Source of the DNA: Gigaspora rosea
Taxonomy: Eukaryota > Glomeromycota > Glomeromycetes > Diversisporales > Gigasporaceae
Direction of reading: 5' to 3'
DNA length: 64,000 nt
Assembly: GCA_003550325.1 (NCBI GenBank)
Contig: QKWP01000595.1
Location: forward strand, 43,564-107,563
This document shows, piece after piece, positions 1 through 12,102 of the stretch; the first letter of the stretch is position 1; each line of letters begins with the position of its first letter. The translations under genes were made by a program, and so were the position numbers. Below the pieces are notes generated by a model. It was not told where the DNA came from and made no database searches. It was given only the letters and a program-made list of their open reading frames with translations.

Positions 1-41
1 TTTAACAACTTAAGATCTGATATTAGCTTTTTTTTTTATAG

Positions 42-240
42 GATTAGCCTTGGTAAGGCATTATGACGTTGAACAAGCTTCAAAGAAGACGATTGTGATG
101 ATGATTGTGATGAAGACAATGATTGTGAAGATGACAACGATTGTAAAAAAGATGGTTGTGGTAATGAGGAAAAAGATAAAGAAGAAGAAAGTAAAGAGAA
201 AGAAGAGGAAGAGGAAGAAGGTTGCTATTCAGAAATATAG
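42..240 (+). other. Acidic Asp/Cys-rich coding remnant
   Basis: From about position 85 to the TAG at 238-240, one frame reads as a run of Asp, Glu and Cys (DDC/DND repeats followed by a Glu/Lys-rich tail). Two stops lie just upstream in this frame (64 and 70), while a neighbouring frame is open across that stretch. A T-rich tract ending in AG at 40-41 could be a splice acceptor. It may be the last exon of a gene entering from the left, or decayed low-complexity sequence. I do not recognise the family. Confidence 0.25.
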
Positions 241-265
241 ATACATTCTGTTGCTAATGAGGGAT

Positions 266-1534
266 CTAGATAGTCAGTGTCAATTGCACTAGGGTTGAAT
301 GGCCAAATTCCTGTAGTTTTGAATGCATTGCTATTGCCATGAGCATATAAGTTGCAATATAGAATAGCTCCAACACTTTAGCAAATGTATACTTAATTAC
401 ATGTTTACCATTGCTACTAATTCGAAGCCTTTCACACTTTTTATCATAGGACTTTTTTAATGTAGCAAATAGTAATTCAGCTGGCTGTAACACGTGAGTA
501 GTATGAGGAAGGAGAGTATAAAAAAGGATATCATGCTCGTAGCAAAAATTAATACTAGTGTAATTGACATAACTTTTATGCCCGTCTAGTATTAGCAACA
601 CAGGATGTACGGGTGGGACAGAACTATTAAAATGCTCAATATATTTCTGAAACAGGCTTTCTCACATGTATCCTGTCTTAGTGAATCCAATAACAGAACC
701 TGCAGTGGATATACTTAGAAGACCTTGGATCATTTTTTCTCTTGAATATGAACAATGGTAGGATATATGTTCCTGCAGCTGAAATGTTTGGGCATACAGA
801 AATATGCTTATGGGAACTGCTATACGAAACCTGACAAACTTGGCACACTCCCTTTTTGGCTATAATTTTTTTAACTCTAGGTTCAATTAGAAATCCCGTT
901 TCATCCTAAAAAAAAAAAATAAAAAAAATAAAATGATAAAATAAAATAAAGCCAAAAGAAGGACCATGTTCCAAATTTGATTTGCAGTAAGTGAATACTC
1001 TTGGATGATTTTTGGAGTTTATCGAAGTGATCCTTAACAATTATAGGTTTGCTTTTGTATGTGAGCTTCATTTAGGGTTTGTGGAACACGAATGAAAGTT
1101 CAGAATGATCCCTCATGAAGTGTTGCCACCATTTTTGTCCCAGCTCTTTTTCACTAAAAGGATTGGATCACCTTTTCTAATAAACAATATCAATTACACA
1201 CTGGTTTATACCAGACCTTGTCAACCCAAAGCTGAGCTTCTGCATGTTCAAGCAGTAGCCACAAGCTGTTCTTCTTCATGGGTTGTTAAAATTTTAGCAT
1301 GGCCAGGACAAGTAGAGGACCATCATTTTTGATGCCATGTCTAAGAGTAGCTTCAGAAAGATCATAACCTCGCACAATACTTCTGACACTGGGAACTTTG
1401 GGAACTTTGGGATCATTTGATGCATTCTTTATTGCCTTAAGGGCATTACTAATGGTGTTACTTCTGGTATTATAATCACTGTATTTGCTTATTATTTTAT
1501 TAAAAATTTTTTGTAATAAATTGTTACTTTTCAC
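266..1534 (-). pseudogene. Pogo/Tigger (CENP-B-like) DDE transposase pseudogene
   Basis: Reading on the minus strand from 1534, a helix-turn-helix-like start (SVRSIVRGYDLSEATLRHGI) matches the psq/CENP-B DNA-binding region of pogo/Tigger transposases. The catalytic core follows in several frames: DETGF (about 890-900), then LDGHKSY and HTTHVLQPAEL in the segment 601-266. In the DDE_1 family these positions carry the three metal-binding acids; the third here is Glu. Stops and at least two frame changes (near 700-740 and 900-960, the latter beside an A-rich stretch) break the gene, so no active enzyme is expected. No nearby terminal repeats were identified with confidence. The family assignment is firm; exact ends are not. 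Confidence 0.8.
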
Positions 1535-1895
1535 TTCAATAGCATTTTAATTTTTTTACTGCTATTAAGTGTAATAGTTTTATTTTGTCAAAGAAGGGTT
1601 TTGAGATTTCAATATGGCATTACATAATTTTATCTGTAAATATTTACAATCGATCGAATTTCACATTTTTTTTTTCAGGTATGGTTGCGAAATTTAGTGC
1701 CATTTAAATATGAATACATACTGTATTAAACAAAAAATGGCTCAATCAATACAATTTTAAAAGGATTATTGATTGAGTTATATATTAATATCAGTTTATT
1801 TGGTTTGAAAAACTAATTTAATGTGTCGTGACTACTTTTTGCCAAGTGAGAAAATCAATGCAAATCAATGCAGATCAAATAAATAGTGATATTTT

Positions 1896-2010
1896 GTGTT
1901 ACAGTGATCGGATTTGTGTGATTTTGGTACTGTTCGACTCGTCTTAATTAGATGAGTCAAATAGTACTGAAATCACATAATCTGATCACTAGAGCACGAG
2001 AAATCGTAAC
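1896..2010. repeat. Short palindrome, copy 1
   Basis: Arms around CAGTGATCGGATTTGTGTGA and its imperfect complement fold over a short AT loop. The flanks (GATATT... and ...AATCGTAAC) resemble those of the palindrome that follows at 2066, so the two are diverged copies of one hairpin repeat. Confidence 0.6.
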
Positions 2011-2065
2011 TGCATCAATTCTTCTTGTTAACACACCAAGTAATTAAATTAATTTAGAACAATTA

Positions 2066-2613
2066 AATAACGATATCTTGCGATCCAGTGATTGGATTCA
2101 CGTGATTTTGGTACTCGACTCATCTCAACAATACAGTCGGATGGTACCAAAATCACGTGAATCCGATCACTGGAACTAGGGTGTCCAGGATTATGCGATG
2201 CGATGAGGTAAATTATGCGATTTGACCGAGGTCAATTATGCGATGAATGCGAAATAAATTTAAGATTATGCGAAATATTTAAATAGATTATGCAATCTTT
2301 ATAGTTATGCTACATATACTATTCTCAGAATTATTCGATATTGACAAAAAAAATTGCCTCGACCTTGCTCGTATTTTCAGTTCGTTCATTTTCTACATCG
2401 GAACTTTTCGGAATTCTTTCCCGCATTAGCTATCGTATCTCAAAAAATCGTATCTACCAATCATATTTGAGGCACGTGCCCTGAATGCTTTTTTTGCTTA
2501 ATTATGCGAAGCATACCGGTATGCGATGCGAAAAAATAGTCAATTATGCGCATAGCATAGCATCGCATAATCCTGGACACCCTAACTGGAACATAAGATA
2601 TCGTAACTGCGTC
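2066..2613. repeat. Palindrome copy 2, split by a MITE
   Basis: The arms run from GATATCTTGCGATCCAGTGA to its complement near 2592-2605 and include CACGTG boxes. The right arm is interrupted by the hAT-type MITE at 2177-2584. Removing the MITE and one copy of its 8-bp duplication restores a continuous arm. A short tandem duplication (TAGGAACTGCGTCAATT) follows at about 2605-2640. Confidence 0.65.
2177..2584. mobile_element. hAT-type MITE, TAGGGTGTCC family
   Basis: This 408-bp element has inverted ends TAGGGTGTCCAGGATTATGC / complement. It is flanked by an exact 8-bp duplication ACTGGAAC (2169-2176 and 2585-2592). The interior is rich in ATTATGCGA motifs near both ends and has no coding capacity. 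The end sequence is shared with the elements at 45652 and 46441. The 8-bp duplication and TAGGG-type ends fit a non-autonomous hAT element. Confidence 0.85.
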
Positions 2614-3328
2614 AATTTAGGAACTGCGTCAATTTAGGAATACCTACCTTATGTCATGTCATCTTTTTTTTTAATAACCATTTGATCAGAAACCAAGATG
2701 TTATAAAAACCAATTACCTTGCAATAGCATGGGCGTGATCATATCGTATCAGTCATGCTCAAGCCAAATAGAGATATACATGTTCAGCCTATAAATCCTC
2801 AGTATAATTTTATTTGCAATCGTCTAAGCTTTTCTGAAGAATAGCATCACTATTTGCATAGTTTATGATGATTTATTTTTATTTATTTATTTATTTTTTT
2901 TTGATGTCTTTATATTTCTGAGGCATGCTTGCGTGATTGATTAATTATTTGTTATTTGATATAAGCATGTTAATTCAACATTATTTACTGAATTTAAAGA
3001 CTATGGTAAATATTACAAAAGATAATATTTAACTGCTGTATTTTTAAGCTGTTTTCATGTGATAGTAGGTAAAAATCAGTCTAATATGAAAAGAATTAAT
3101 GTTGAGGTGAAATTATGTCATTAATAAAGCAAAAAGAAGGAATTGATATTTTGTTTAGAGAAAGAATTTTTATATGCAGTTTATACTTGCTCTTTTTCTT
3201 TATTTTCGCAATATCATTAATTTTTCAAGAACAAACAACTTTAAGTATTCATTTTATTTTATTTGGCAACAATTTTTTTTTTATGATGACTAAATAATAA
3301 TACAATTAACAAAGTCTTTTATTGCAAT
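2614..3328. other. AT-rich intergenic stretch
   Basis: There are T and A runs and one short open frame (3115-3297) with no recognisable family. I see no convincing gene. Confidence 0.5.
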
Positions 3329-3534
3329 CAGTGATCATTTTTCACTGTGCGGACTGTGCGCAGCGCACAGTTTTTTCAGTAGATGTGCAGATACCGCACA
3401 GAAAAATTGCATTTTGTAAGTAGTGCGTGCAATTGCAAGCATTTTCTCAGTTATTTTTTTTATTTGCCGCACAGAAAAAGTTTATGAATTGTGCGGTATC
3501 CGCACAGTAAATTTTAATTGAAAAATTAACACTG
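3329..3534. mobile_element. Small hAT-type MITE with GCGCACAG-rich ends
   Basis: The element begins CAGTG and ends CACTG, flanked on both sides by ATTGCAAT (3321-3328 and 3535-3542), an 8-bp duplication. The target is itself palindromic, so the exact boundary is ambiguous. Inside, CTGTGCGG and complementary motifs recur near both ends as subterminal repeats. No coding capacity. Confidence 0.7.
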
Positions 3535-3542
3535 ATTGCAAT

Positions 3543-5708
3543 ATATTACAGTATACTTAATTAATATTAATTATATATTGCGAATAAGTATTTATGAATG
3601 CTTAATTCATGCAAGCGGTTGGGGTTAAATTTACATATGCACACGTGGTATTTATGTGTGTTTGAAATACTTTACACAGTTTCCTAACGCAATTGCTTAA
3701 TTTTTAGTGATTTATTTGAATCTTTGTGATTTTCATAACTTTCCATTGTGTCGCATTATTTGGATCAATTTCTCGTGACGTTTAAGTCTTCAAGTGATTT
3801 ATCGTATAATTTCATAAATTAGTTCTAGTGGCATATTTAAGCTTCAAGTAATTTATCTATAACGATAGGTTAAACCACGTAAACAAAACTGTGAGCCCAA
3901 GTTATGATATTAAAATGAAAATAGCAATTTACATATACTTGAGTTTAAAAAAAATTTTTAACACAGCATAAATGCCACCTATTTATTTTACATTACAATT
4001 TCTTTGATCTTTGGAATCAGTTGATTGTTTAATTGACTTTCGATAAAGATTTTGTCAAATAGGTATTGTGCAAATTGATCCTTTGATGTTCGCAACTATT
4101 GATGTACGCCGAATTTCGAATGATCAACTAATGTTATGATTTCATTGGCCAAAAAGAATTGATGTACGTCATTTTACATATGCAAATCATTTCCCAATTT
4201 GAAAATATGGCATATTTTTTTTAAGCTAGGCTAGTAGAAGTTTCTTCTCAGAAACTTTTTAGAAATCTTTAAAGTTTTTCTATTATGCAAAAATATCTCC
4301 TGTTTGATGTTCTAATTTTTAGTAACTATTACATTAAAAGAATAATTATCAACGTAATGTTGATAGAAAATAATCACTTTTGATAAGATACTAAAATGTG
4401 TCAATGAATATTCTATCTAACACATAAAAATTACCTTCCTGAATCAATTCTTCGAATCAACTCTATTTATAAAAGTTGCTTTGAAATTAAATTAATCTGG
4501 ATCAACCAACAATGTGTTGTATTATGACAGATTTCTATTATTATCCATTCAATAACAATTAATGAATTATCCCCAATTAAATTCTTAAGAATCTATAATT
4601 AATGATGATTGAATCGAAAATCAATTTTACAATACATGTAAAAATCAAAAATTCATTAGTATTATGCTCCTTTCCTTATAAGTTACATTTACATAATAAT
4701 ATAGGTTTTTAATCGGTAGAATGTAACGTCAGAATACAAAATTGTAAAATATATATAATTTTTTAATAATTGTACGGATATTAGAAACAAAAAGGATAAC
4801 AAAGAACATATAGGATTGAATAAAGCTTAAATCTTCAAAATTAAAATTTTGGAATTACGTACGTACAAAAAAAAACTAGCATACAGTTACCCACGCCCGC
4901 AACTACTGTTATGTATAAAAGTAAAAGTTATCTCTGATCTATGATTTAGGAAAATTTCAGTATAAACGTGGTTAATCGAACGATATATGTATCCATGTAT
5001 GTACGTACGTACAGTACGTATTCTCGGGCCATAAGGTCTTTAAACAATTTCCTATTCTGTTTAGTCTAACAATTAATGTAGTCTCGATTTGAAACTATAA
5101 GACCTGATAAAAATCAGCACATACTTTTTAAATATCAAATTAACTCCCAAAATTTTCATATAAAAATAGGTCAAAATTTCAGCATCAGCTGCGACAATTA
5201 ATAATTTCCTTTTTTGTTTAGCCTAATAATTAATCGATATATTATATTAATATTAATGGCAAATTTTTTAGATCCGAGTTAATATTATCTTTTTACTTTC
5301 TCTAGTCATATTAGGATAGAAATAATTTCATTCGGTATAAAAATTTGAAACAAGTTTTAATAATAATTGTGTAAATTTTATTCTTAACGAGATAACGAAT
5401 AGGACTTTACTCGCTAAGAAACAAAGGCTATTTTGTTGTGAATTATGTAAAACGAACTGAGTACCTTTATTGATTTCTAAATTTCGCTAATTAAAATGAA
5501 GCCTGTTTCATATATGCATAAAGAACTTTAATATTGTTTCGCATTTTTCCAGCAGTTTACTATTTCACAGCACAAATATAAATATCAGTTGTTAGGATCG
5601 TGTCTTTTCTTTTCAAAAATAACAAAAATCGAATTAAATCAACTAAAAAAAAAAAAAAAGACAAACTTACGAAATTAACTCAATTAACTCAATATTACTA
5701 AATAGAAA
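3543..5708. other. Intergenic AT-rich region upstream of the secreted-protein gene
   Basis: There are no supported ORFs. There is an alternating CGTACGTAC stretch near 4985-5015 and many AT runs. The last 150 bp before the gene contain a TATA-like AAATATAAATAT at about 5575 and an A-rich leader (5645-5660), a plausible promoter and 5' UTR. This is inference only. Confidence 0.4.
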
Positions 5709-5987
5709 ATGAATCACTTTATTCATATTTTTATGATTACTTTCTTCAGCCTTTTGGTCTTTTTCATCTCCGTCTCTAATTGCGCTTGTGATACAAATCC
5801 TACAAACCTTGCAGGCTGTTCATGTGCTGGTCATCCTGGAGGTCGCTATTGCGGTTTTGAATTAGGCTGTACTAATGGTTTTGATGATATATATCAATGT
5901 TCTGGCGCGGGTGACGGTGGTATCTGCCACTTCGGTCCTTGCAAGAATGGTTGTCTAGCAGACAGCCCTAACTCTAAATGCCAATAA
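5709..5987 (+). CDS. Small secreted cysteine-rich protein (effector-like)
   Basis: A single-exon ORF of 92 residues. Residues 1-24 are a strongly hydrophobic signal peptide (FFSLLVFFISV core), with likely cleavage after Ala26. The predicted mature part of about 66 residues carries ten cysteines (27, 37, 39, 48, 54, 64, 73, 78, 82, 91), enough for five disulfides, and is rich in Gly and Asn. Motifs GGRYCGFELGC and GGICHFGPCKNGC stand out. Size, signal peptide and Cys content fit fungal small secreted proteins, a class that includes host-signalling effectors in mycorrhizal fungi; the molecular role is unknown. The start follows an A-rich leader (AGAAAATGAA). The stop lies inside an AATAAA, which may double as polyadenylation signal; a second AATAAA is near 6175. 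It is the only intact, clearly host-type ORF in the left half of the window. Confidence 0.85.
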   Translation: MNHFIHIFMITFFSLLVFFISVSNCACDTNPTNLAGCSCAGHPGGRYCGFELGCTNGFDDIYQCSGAGDGGICHFGPCKNGCLADSPNSKCQ

Positions 5988-7440
5988 ATATTTGGTGCAA
6001 AAAAAAATGATTTACAACTTTTATAATTTTGTCTTATTCAGTTGTTATTTTTTTTTTTACGAGAATTTATGCCATTAAAGTATTCAGTTAGTTTTTAGTT
6101 TTTATTTTATTACTTGTACAAATTATATTAAATGGTATTGTACATGTAGTATCCATTTGGGATTTCAAAATTAACAATAAATGGCGAAGCTAGGATTTTT
6201 AAATAGAATTTTTACTACAGTAATATTTATTTTGAACCCAATATCGATGCTAAAATTTTTAAAATAAAAATTACGTCATGTACAAAAGTTACTATTGCAT
6301 TTATCTTTTTCGTATATTTATGTTATTGCTAAGCTATCATATAGGACAAATCAGATTAAAATTAACGCTTCAATCTGGATTCATTTTTTAAACGTGGATA
6401 AATCCAACAACAAATTTAGTGTAGTCCACAAAAAAATGTATCTTACGTCATGATTAAAAATCTTGTAAAGTTCGGTTAAGTTTGGATTAGGTATATAAGA
6501 GGGTTGGAGGTTAGCAAAATATATAGTAAAATTGCTCAAGGAGTTTTTTGTTTGTTAGAGCACGAATGTTGGTTTCTTATGCAAAGTTTTGAAAAATAAG
6601 ACCGTTCAAAGTTGAATATTAGGTTAATGTCATCCCCCTCGGGGTTACTGTCCACTCGAAATTAAACAAGCCAATCACAATACAGGAAAATTTTCAATAA
6701 TCATGTATTGAATTTGATCAATGAGATTCAATCAAATATTAAACGGGATAAAATTGTGCAGTTAAGAACAATTATCAATAAAATTTTTCTAAAGAAAGTT
6801 GATGTTTACAATGTTTATAGACCCGTACTTCTATAAATGCTTTGATTAATAAAATAAGAGCAGCTTTGATTATAGACTAGATGTTATTTTATTCTCGTTT
6901 AATACCATCAAGCTTTTAAATTAGAAGGTTAATGTGGTAGAACTCCCTATTGACTATTCAACCCAACATTACTCAACTTAACCAAGAAATTAGCAAAGTA
7001 CATTATTATCGTGCAATGAATATTAATTTTCTTTAGCAAAATAATCGATTTACACAAAACAGTATTTTTACTAGGCAACTAGGCGCTTGAGTTGCTTAAA
7101 GGAGTTAGAAATAAATGAATATATTGTATTGTATCATATTGATATATTATATATTTAGCGATGAATAAGATTTTTACTTATTTTTGACTGCTGATTATTG
7201 TTTTAAAATTAAAACATAATTCTATTATGTAAAAAGACATATTTTTAATGCGTTCATTTGGGAGTTTAGAATTAACTTGTTTGAAAATAATGGGAGTCTA
7301 AAAATTTTTTTATCTCTAAAGTTTGTTTTAGAAAATTAAATAAGTATGAATTTATTTAGATTTTTTTGAAAATAATTTCTAGATAATTTCTAGTAAATTA
7401 TTATATAATTAAGTTGATATATCTAAATTTTTTGACTATG
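5988..7440. other. Intergenic AT-rich region
   Basis: It holds the 3' region of the secreted-protein gene and then plain AT-rich sequence. No supported gene or bounded repeat was found. Confidence 0.4.
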
Positions 7441-7497
7441 AGGGAGAGGGGGGACTCTGGGGCATTAATGTAAATCTCGAATCTAGTTGGTCTCGCC

Positions 7498-7985
7498 TTA
7501 CCAGGAATGTAGTTATGCATGTCGGAGTGTATGGTTTCGTGCCATCTAGAATGGCGAGTTCGCAAACTCTTGCATTTGATTGGGCGCTAAAAACCTATGA
7601 TTTCACATGTCAATGTGTTGTGCTGGTAAGTGTTTAAAATTCAATGTTCTCAGTGTTTTCAGAGAACATTACACAATTTTTGGGAACATAAATTATTAAA
7701 ATATGTTCTCTATTTGAGAATTCAATAAATTCTTTTAATATTAAAAAAATTTTAATTTTCTTATATAAAGAACATTAAAATTTTACTAAGAACATTAAAA
7801 AATTAAAAATGTTCTTTTTGAGAACATAAAACCAAATTTGAATTTTAAATACTGGTGCTGGTATACATACTTATACTTTCGTGTATGAACTGGATTTAGA
7901 ATTTGTTATTCTGAGGTAATATGTATCATATGGTGGAACGAAATCAAGTAAAATATTATCTATCGCTATCAGACTGCCTTAAGAT
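7498..7985 (+). repeat. Diverged fragment related to the 45.6/46.4-kb hAT-like elements
   Basis: The stretch ACCAGGAATGTAGTTAT, then GTGCCATCTAGAATGG, TTTGATTGGGC and ATGGTGGAACGAAATCAAG, parallels the interior of the elements at 45652 and 46441 in the same order. It is interrupted by a small MITE at 7629-7854. Neither of the expected terminal repeats is visible here. The bases just before it (TTGGTCTCGCCTTA) resemble the right end of the element at 46996-48113. Confidence 0.55.
7629..7854. mobile_element. 226-bp MITE with 9-bp duplication
   Basis: Inverted ends AGTGTTTAAAATTCAA / AGTATTTAAAATTCAA are flanked by an exact direct repeat GTGCTGGTA (7620-7628 and 7855-7863). The interior has paired motifs TGTTCTC / GAGAACA. 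A 9-bp duplication suggests a Mutator-like element, but the family is not proven. There is a one-base ambiguity at the right end. Confidence 0.7.
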
Positions 7986-8645
7986 TCAAATTGTATTTAG
8001 TTTTTTTTCTAAAAAAAATTATTATAACCTTGCCGTTTTTTTATTTTTTTTAATTTTTTTTTAAATTACTGTTGTTTATTTTCTTTTTTTTTTAAATTAC
8101 TGTTCTTTATTTTTTATTTATTTATTATTTTTTTTAAATTACTGTATCGTTTATTTTTTAGTATCATTTATTTATTTATTTTTTTTAAATTACTGTATCA
8201 ATTATTTTTTTTTGGTATCATTATTTTTTTTATTTTTTTTTATTTTATTGTATTTTTTTATTTTTTTATTTTTCTTTTATCTTGTATTTATTTTTTTATT
8301 GATTTTTTTTAACTTTTTTTTTATCAGGGGGTTTTAATTTTTATTATTTTTTAATTTTTTTTTATTCTTTTTATTTTTAATTTTTTAATTAGAATTTTTA
8401 TATTTTTTAATTTTTTTTATTTTTATTTTCTTATATTATTTTTTATTATTTTTAAATCATTTTTAAACTTTTAAATTTTTTTATTTAATTTATTTTAAAT
8501 GGATCTTTTATTTCTGTTTTTTAGTTATTGTTATTTTTTAAATTATTTTATTATTTATTTTAATTTATTTTAATTTTTTTACCATTTTTTTTATTTAATT
8601 GTTTTTTCTTAATTTTTTATTAATTTATTTCTTTTTTTTAAATAT
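7985..8645 (+). repeat. T-rich, strand-asymmetric low-complexity tract
   Basis: About 660 bp consist almost entirely of T runs broken by A, with hardly any G or C. The first part (8055-8200) contains about four tandem degenerate units built on TTTTTTAAATTACTGT. It cannot encode a normal protein. Confidence 0.8.
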
Positions 8646-10102
8646 GGTACAGTATGACAGTATAATTTAAATAAGTGGCAATAATCAGGCTATACAGAGA
8701 TAGTATAAAGATAAGTAAATTCAATTTTTTTAATATTTTACTGATTTACTGTTTTAGTACAGTACTAATTAATATTTATTCTTGTTCTTTTTTGTTTCAT
8801 ATTGTCATTTTATTAGTGTGCTTTTTTCATCATTGGTAGTGCTTTTCATAATATAGTTTTTATGTCTTTGGTATTGTCTAGTTTGGTAATTTTTTCCTGT
8901 CACTGGTACTGTTCAATTTGGTGTTTATAGTGAACTGATTTTTCATCGTTAGTGTCTTTCAGTTTGGTGCTTCCTTTTCATCATTGGTGCCGTCTAATTG
9001 GTGTTTACTGTTCTTTATTTGGCTTTATAAGTGTTTCTTTTTTGTTGCTGAAGCATTATTTTGGGCATTGGGTTTCTTAGCTGTGTACAGCTAAGTATTT
9101 ATTACTTTTTTTTCTTTAGTTTTTTAGTACTAATTCTTTTTAGGATCGAGATAGGTCGTGCTTTACCACATTTGTATGGAGTTTGTACAGTATTTCAATA
9201 ACGTTTGTATGGTGTTTCAATAATGTTTGGGCATATTATAATAGTTAGTATAGGATTTAGAATAATGGTTGGAAATATTGGAACATAGTACAATAGTTGG
9301 GATATAGTATGAAAGTTGGAATCAGTTTATATTGTATTTTTTTTAAATTTTTTTTGTATTTTGTAATAAATTAAATTGGTAAAATATATGAATATTCAAA
9401 TTATTGTTTTAATATATAAACAATTAGCTAGCATTTAATTTATTATTATTCACTTTTTACAATCTGCGCAGATTATTAAATTTTAAAAATCTGTACAAAA
9501 AATTAAAAAAATCTTTAATGGCCATTGGCAGGGTTGCAGATTTGCGCAGATTTTTATTAATTGCACCATATTTATTTACCCAATACTAGATGTTATAATT
9601 TAGTTTTTAGCAAATTACTATAAAATTTATATCTGATATGTAATAATTCAACTTTTAGCATGAGTTTAGGAGTAGCAAAATGTATAAATTTATACAGAAA
9701 GTTATGACCTATATGAGAGATATCTGGGGTCCTAATTCTGCTGTCCTGGTTCTTTATCTGAAGCATTAGTCACTAAATCCTCCTCAGTTCGTAGTTTGTT
9801 GCTACTTAAGCCTAGTGACCATATAGGTCTTTGATTTTTTCTACTGCCCATAAACTTTAGTTATTTCATATAAGATTTAGAAATGTGTAGGCATCACTTG
9901 AGATATGTACACTATTACTGGGGTCAACAGAGAATTATTCTGGTATTGATTATTCAGATTAACAGGAATGGCATTACTTTTGATAGCTACAGCTCTTGAA
10001 TTACTCCGCTAGGGGGATTAAGAACAGTTTCATGCATAGTGCCCAGTTTGGCCACACTAATAGCAGGGATAATGGGGTTGATTATTCCAATTTTATCAAG
10101 AC
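8646..10102. other. AT-rich region with degenerate tandem repeats
   Basis: Between about 8820 and 9010 a loose unit of roughly 55-60 bp (TTTTTCATCATTGGTACTGTC... AGTTTGGTG) recurs about four times. At 9160-9310 TTTCAATAACGTTTGTATGG-like units recur. No gene is supported. Confidence 0.45.
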
Positions 10103-10408
10103 CAGTATTGGCAAAATATGGACATGGACAATATGGACCATTGGACACAGACATTTATGGACTATGTCTATATTGTTCATATTTTTTTTATTGGATATAA
10201 GACACTTAGTTCAAATAAAATGCCTAAGCTATAGCTTCGAAATATTCCAAATATAACACAAGATTAAGGTTAAAACTTGGTTGAATTCTGGAATGTTCTA
10301 AAAATTTTAGCGAAGAAAAGATATGAACATGGCCACTATTAGTCCATGTCCATATTTGTCCAAGTTCAAATAAAATCTTTATTGGACATAGTCCATATTC
10401 CAATACTG
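10103..10408. mobile_element. 306-bp MITE with TATGGACATGG motifs
   Basis: Ends CAGTATTGG / CCAATACTG are inverted and flanked by ATCAAGAC / GTCAAGAC (7 of 8 bases identical), fitting a hAT-type target duplication. Subterminal motifs such as ATATGGAC and GTCCATAT are repeated at both ends. The ORF that crosses it (9996-10256) is fortuitous. Confidence 0.65.
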
Positions 10409-10559
10409 GTCAAGACAGTCATGATTTCCTTTCATCTGAGTGACCATAGTTGTAAAAGCTTTTCTCAGCTTAACTATAGCTTCTTCTATTTTTGAAGAAA
10501 TTTTGCTAAAAGAGGCAGTGAAGAGAATACTCACATAGAAATTAGAATTTGAGAGAACT

Positions 10560-10870
10560 TGTATATAGGTGATGGAAGGTAGGTAAGAATTAAAAAGAGT
10601 AGTGCCTATTCATATGCAGTAGCAAGAGTATAAGGCATAAATGAAGCCACAGAAAGAGAAAGTTCAGTTCAAAGGCCATTTATAAATATCTGTGCTTTTG
10701 CACTATTGGGGTATCAATGTTCTCCTGCTTCAACATAATTCTTCGAAGGTAATATAGTAAGAATCAATATCTTCAATAGGACCTTGTTTTCTTTGAATAA
10801 GCTGGGCAAACCACTTGCTCTTTAACATAGGTGTCTGAAATGGGTGATAAAAGAGGACTGAAAACTTTAA
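10560..10870 (-). pseudogene. Retrotransposon Gag remnant
   Basis: On the minus strand the segment reads LKSKWFAQLIQRKQG, then DIDSYYITFEEL and, after a frame change, QIFINGL and LSVASFMPYTLATAYE. This is the capsid-like core typical of fungal Ty3/gypsy Gag proteins. Several stops and a frameshift show it is dead. An open stretch at 11090-11275 (minus) lies upstream in the expected place and may be the Gag N-terminus. No adjacent protease, reverse transcriptase or LTR was recognised. Confidence 0.6.
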
Positions 10871-11328
10871 TTTGGTGCAGCCTGGTTATTTCATTAATTG
10901 ATAGACAACAATTGTGTCTGATTAGTAACCTACTATGTGGCCATAGCTTTCTTGATTTTTAGGACAATTACTAGAATCTTTCTCTTGTTCTGGACTTGAT
11001 TCACTTCAAAAGCTTTTTCTATATCTTCAAGCTATGAGGTTGAATTTTGCTCTCCAGCAGAAAACTCAGGTTAAGTAATTAAATTAAGCTCATGGGGTTG
11101 GATTTAGGGAGATTAATTTGGGGGCAAAAGCACATTGTACACATTGTATTTGTAATATCAGATTTCCAATTTGCCAAGCAGGAAGGACCATAGGATCAAT
11201 TTCTTCTTTGTTTTTCTTTAGCTGCACTGGTGGTTGAAGGTTTGGTTGATGGTTATCAAGATTTGGATCAAACATATAAATATTACCATTTCTTCAATTT
11301 CAAGGTCGTCAAAAATTTACTGGGAGTA

Positions 11329-12102
11329 CCATATATTGCTAAAAATAAGCTACCTTCTAAAATAAGCTACCCTCCAGTTTTGATCCAAAAACGTCAAAAT
11401 GTCTTTGACCTAAAAATAAGCTACTTCTTTGTCGCACCAAAAGATAATTAACAAAATTTTTAGTTCTGAAAATAACCTACCCCTATGATCAATGAAGTTG
11501 CTAATAGTAAAGTCTAAATTTTACTAAGCAAATCGATTAAAGCCGCATAAGTAACCTTATTTAGCAGATCAAAATATGCATATTCTGAAAATTTCATATA
11601 AATCTGAGAATTTTTTATTATATGACTTTTAATTTTTACGTTCAACAGTTTTTTTTTACAAAAAAAATTATTGAATGTAAAAATTAAAAGTCAAATAATA
11701 AAAGTTCTTCGATTTATATGAAATTTCCAGAGAATGCATATTTTGATCTGATGAACAAGATTACTTATACGACTTTAATTGATTTGCTTAGTAAAATTTA
11801 GACTTTACTATATAGTGATTATGATCGATTAACCAAAAATCACTTTATAAGTTACTCCCGATTTTTTTTTGCATGTTTATTTATTGTTTATAACATATTT
11901 ATTTATCGTCTACAGCATATTTATTTATTGTTTACAGCATATTTATTTATTTATTTTACTTGTAAAGTTTTGTATTCAAAATAAGCTACCTCTTTATTGT
12001 GCTTTAAATTACTTAAAATAGTAAATAATCTGAAAATAAGTGGGCATGGTTTTTTTGTTAAAAATCAGCAAAAAAAGGTAGCTTATTTTTGGCAACATAC
12101 AG
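11329..12102. mobile_element. Palindromic TA-target element with GGTAGCTTATTTT ends
   Basis: The ends CATATATTGCTAAAAATAAG and TGTATGTTGCCAAAAATAAG are inverted and flanked by TA (11327-11328, 12103-12104). AATAAGCTACC motifs recur several times near both ends. The centre (about 11480-11850) is a long palindrome whose arms contain AGTAAAGTCTAAATTTTACT and the loop-side TTTTTACGTTCAACAG. The same palindrome type recurs at 63000-63370. A Tc1/mariner-like origin is inferred from the TA target only. Confidence 0.65.

Noticed and set aside
50-292. 80-residue Lys/Met/Val-rich ORF
   Set aside because: It is the shadow frame of the acidic Asp/Cys-rich reading; its composition is an artefact of GAT/TGT repeats.
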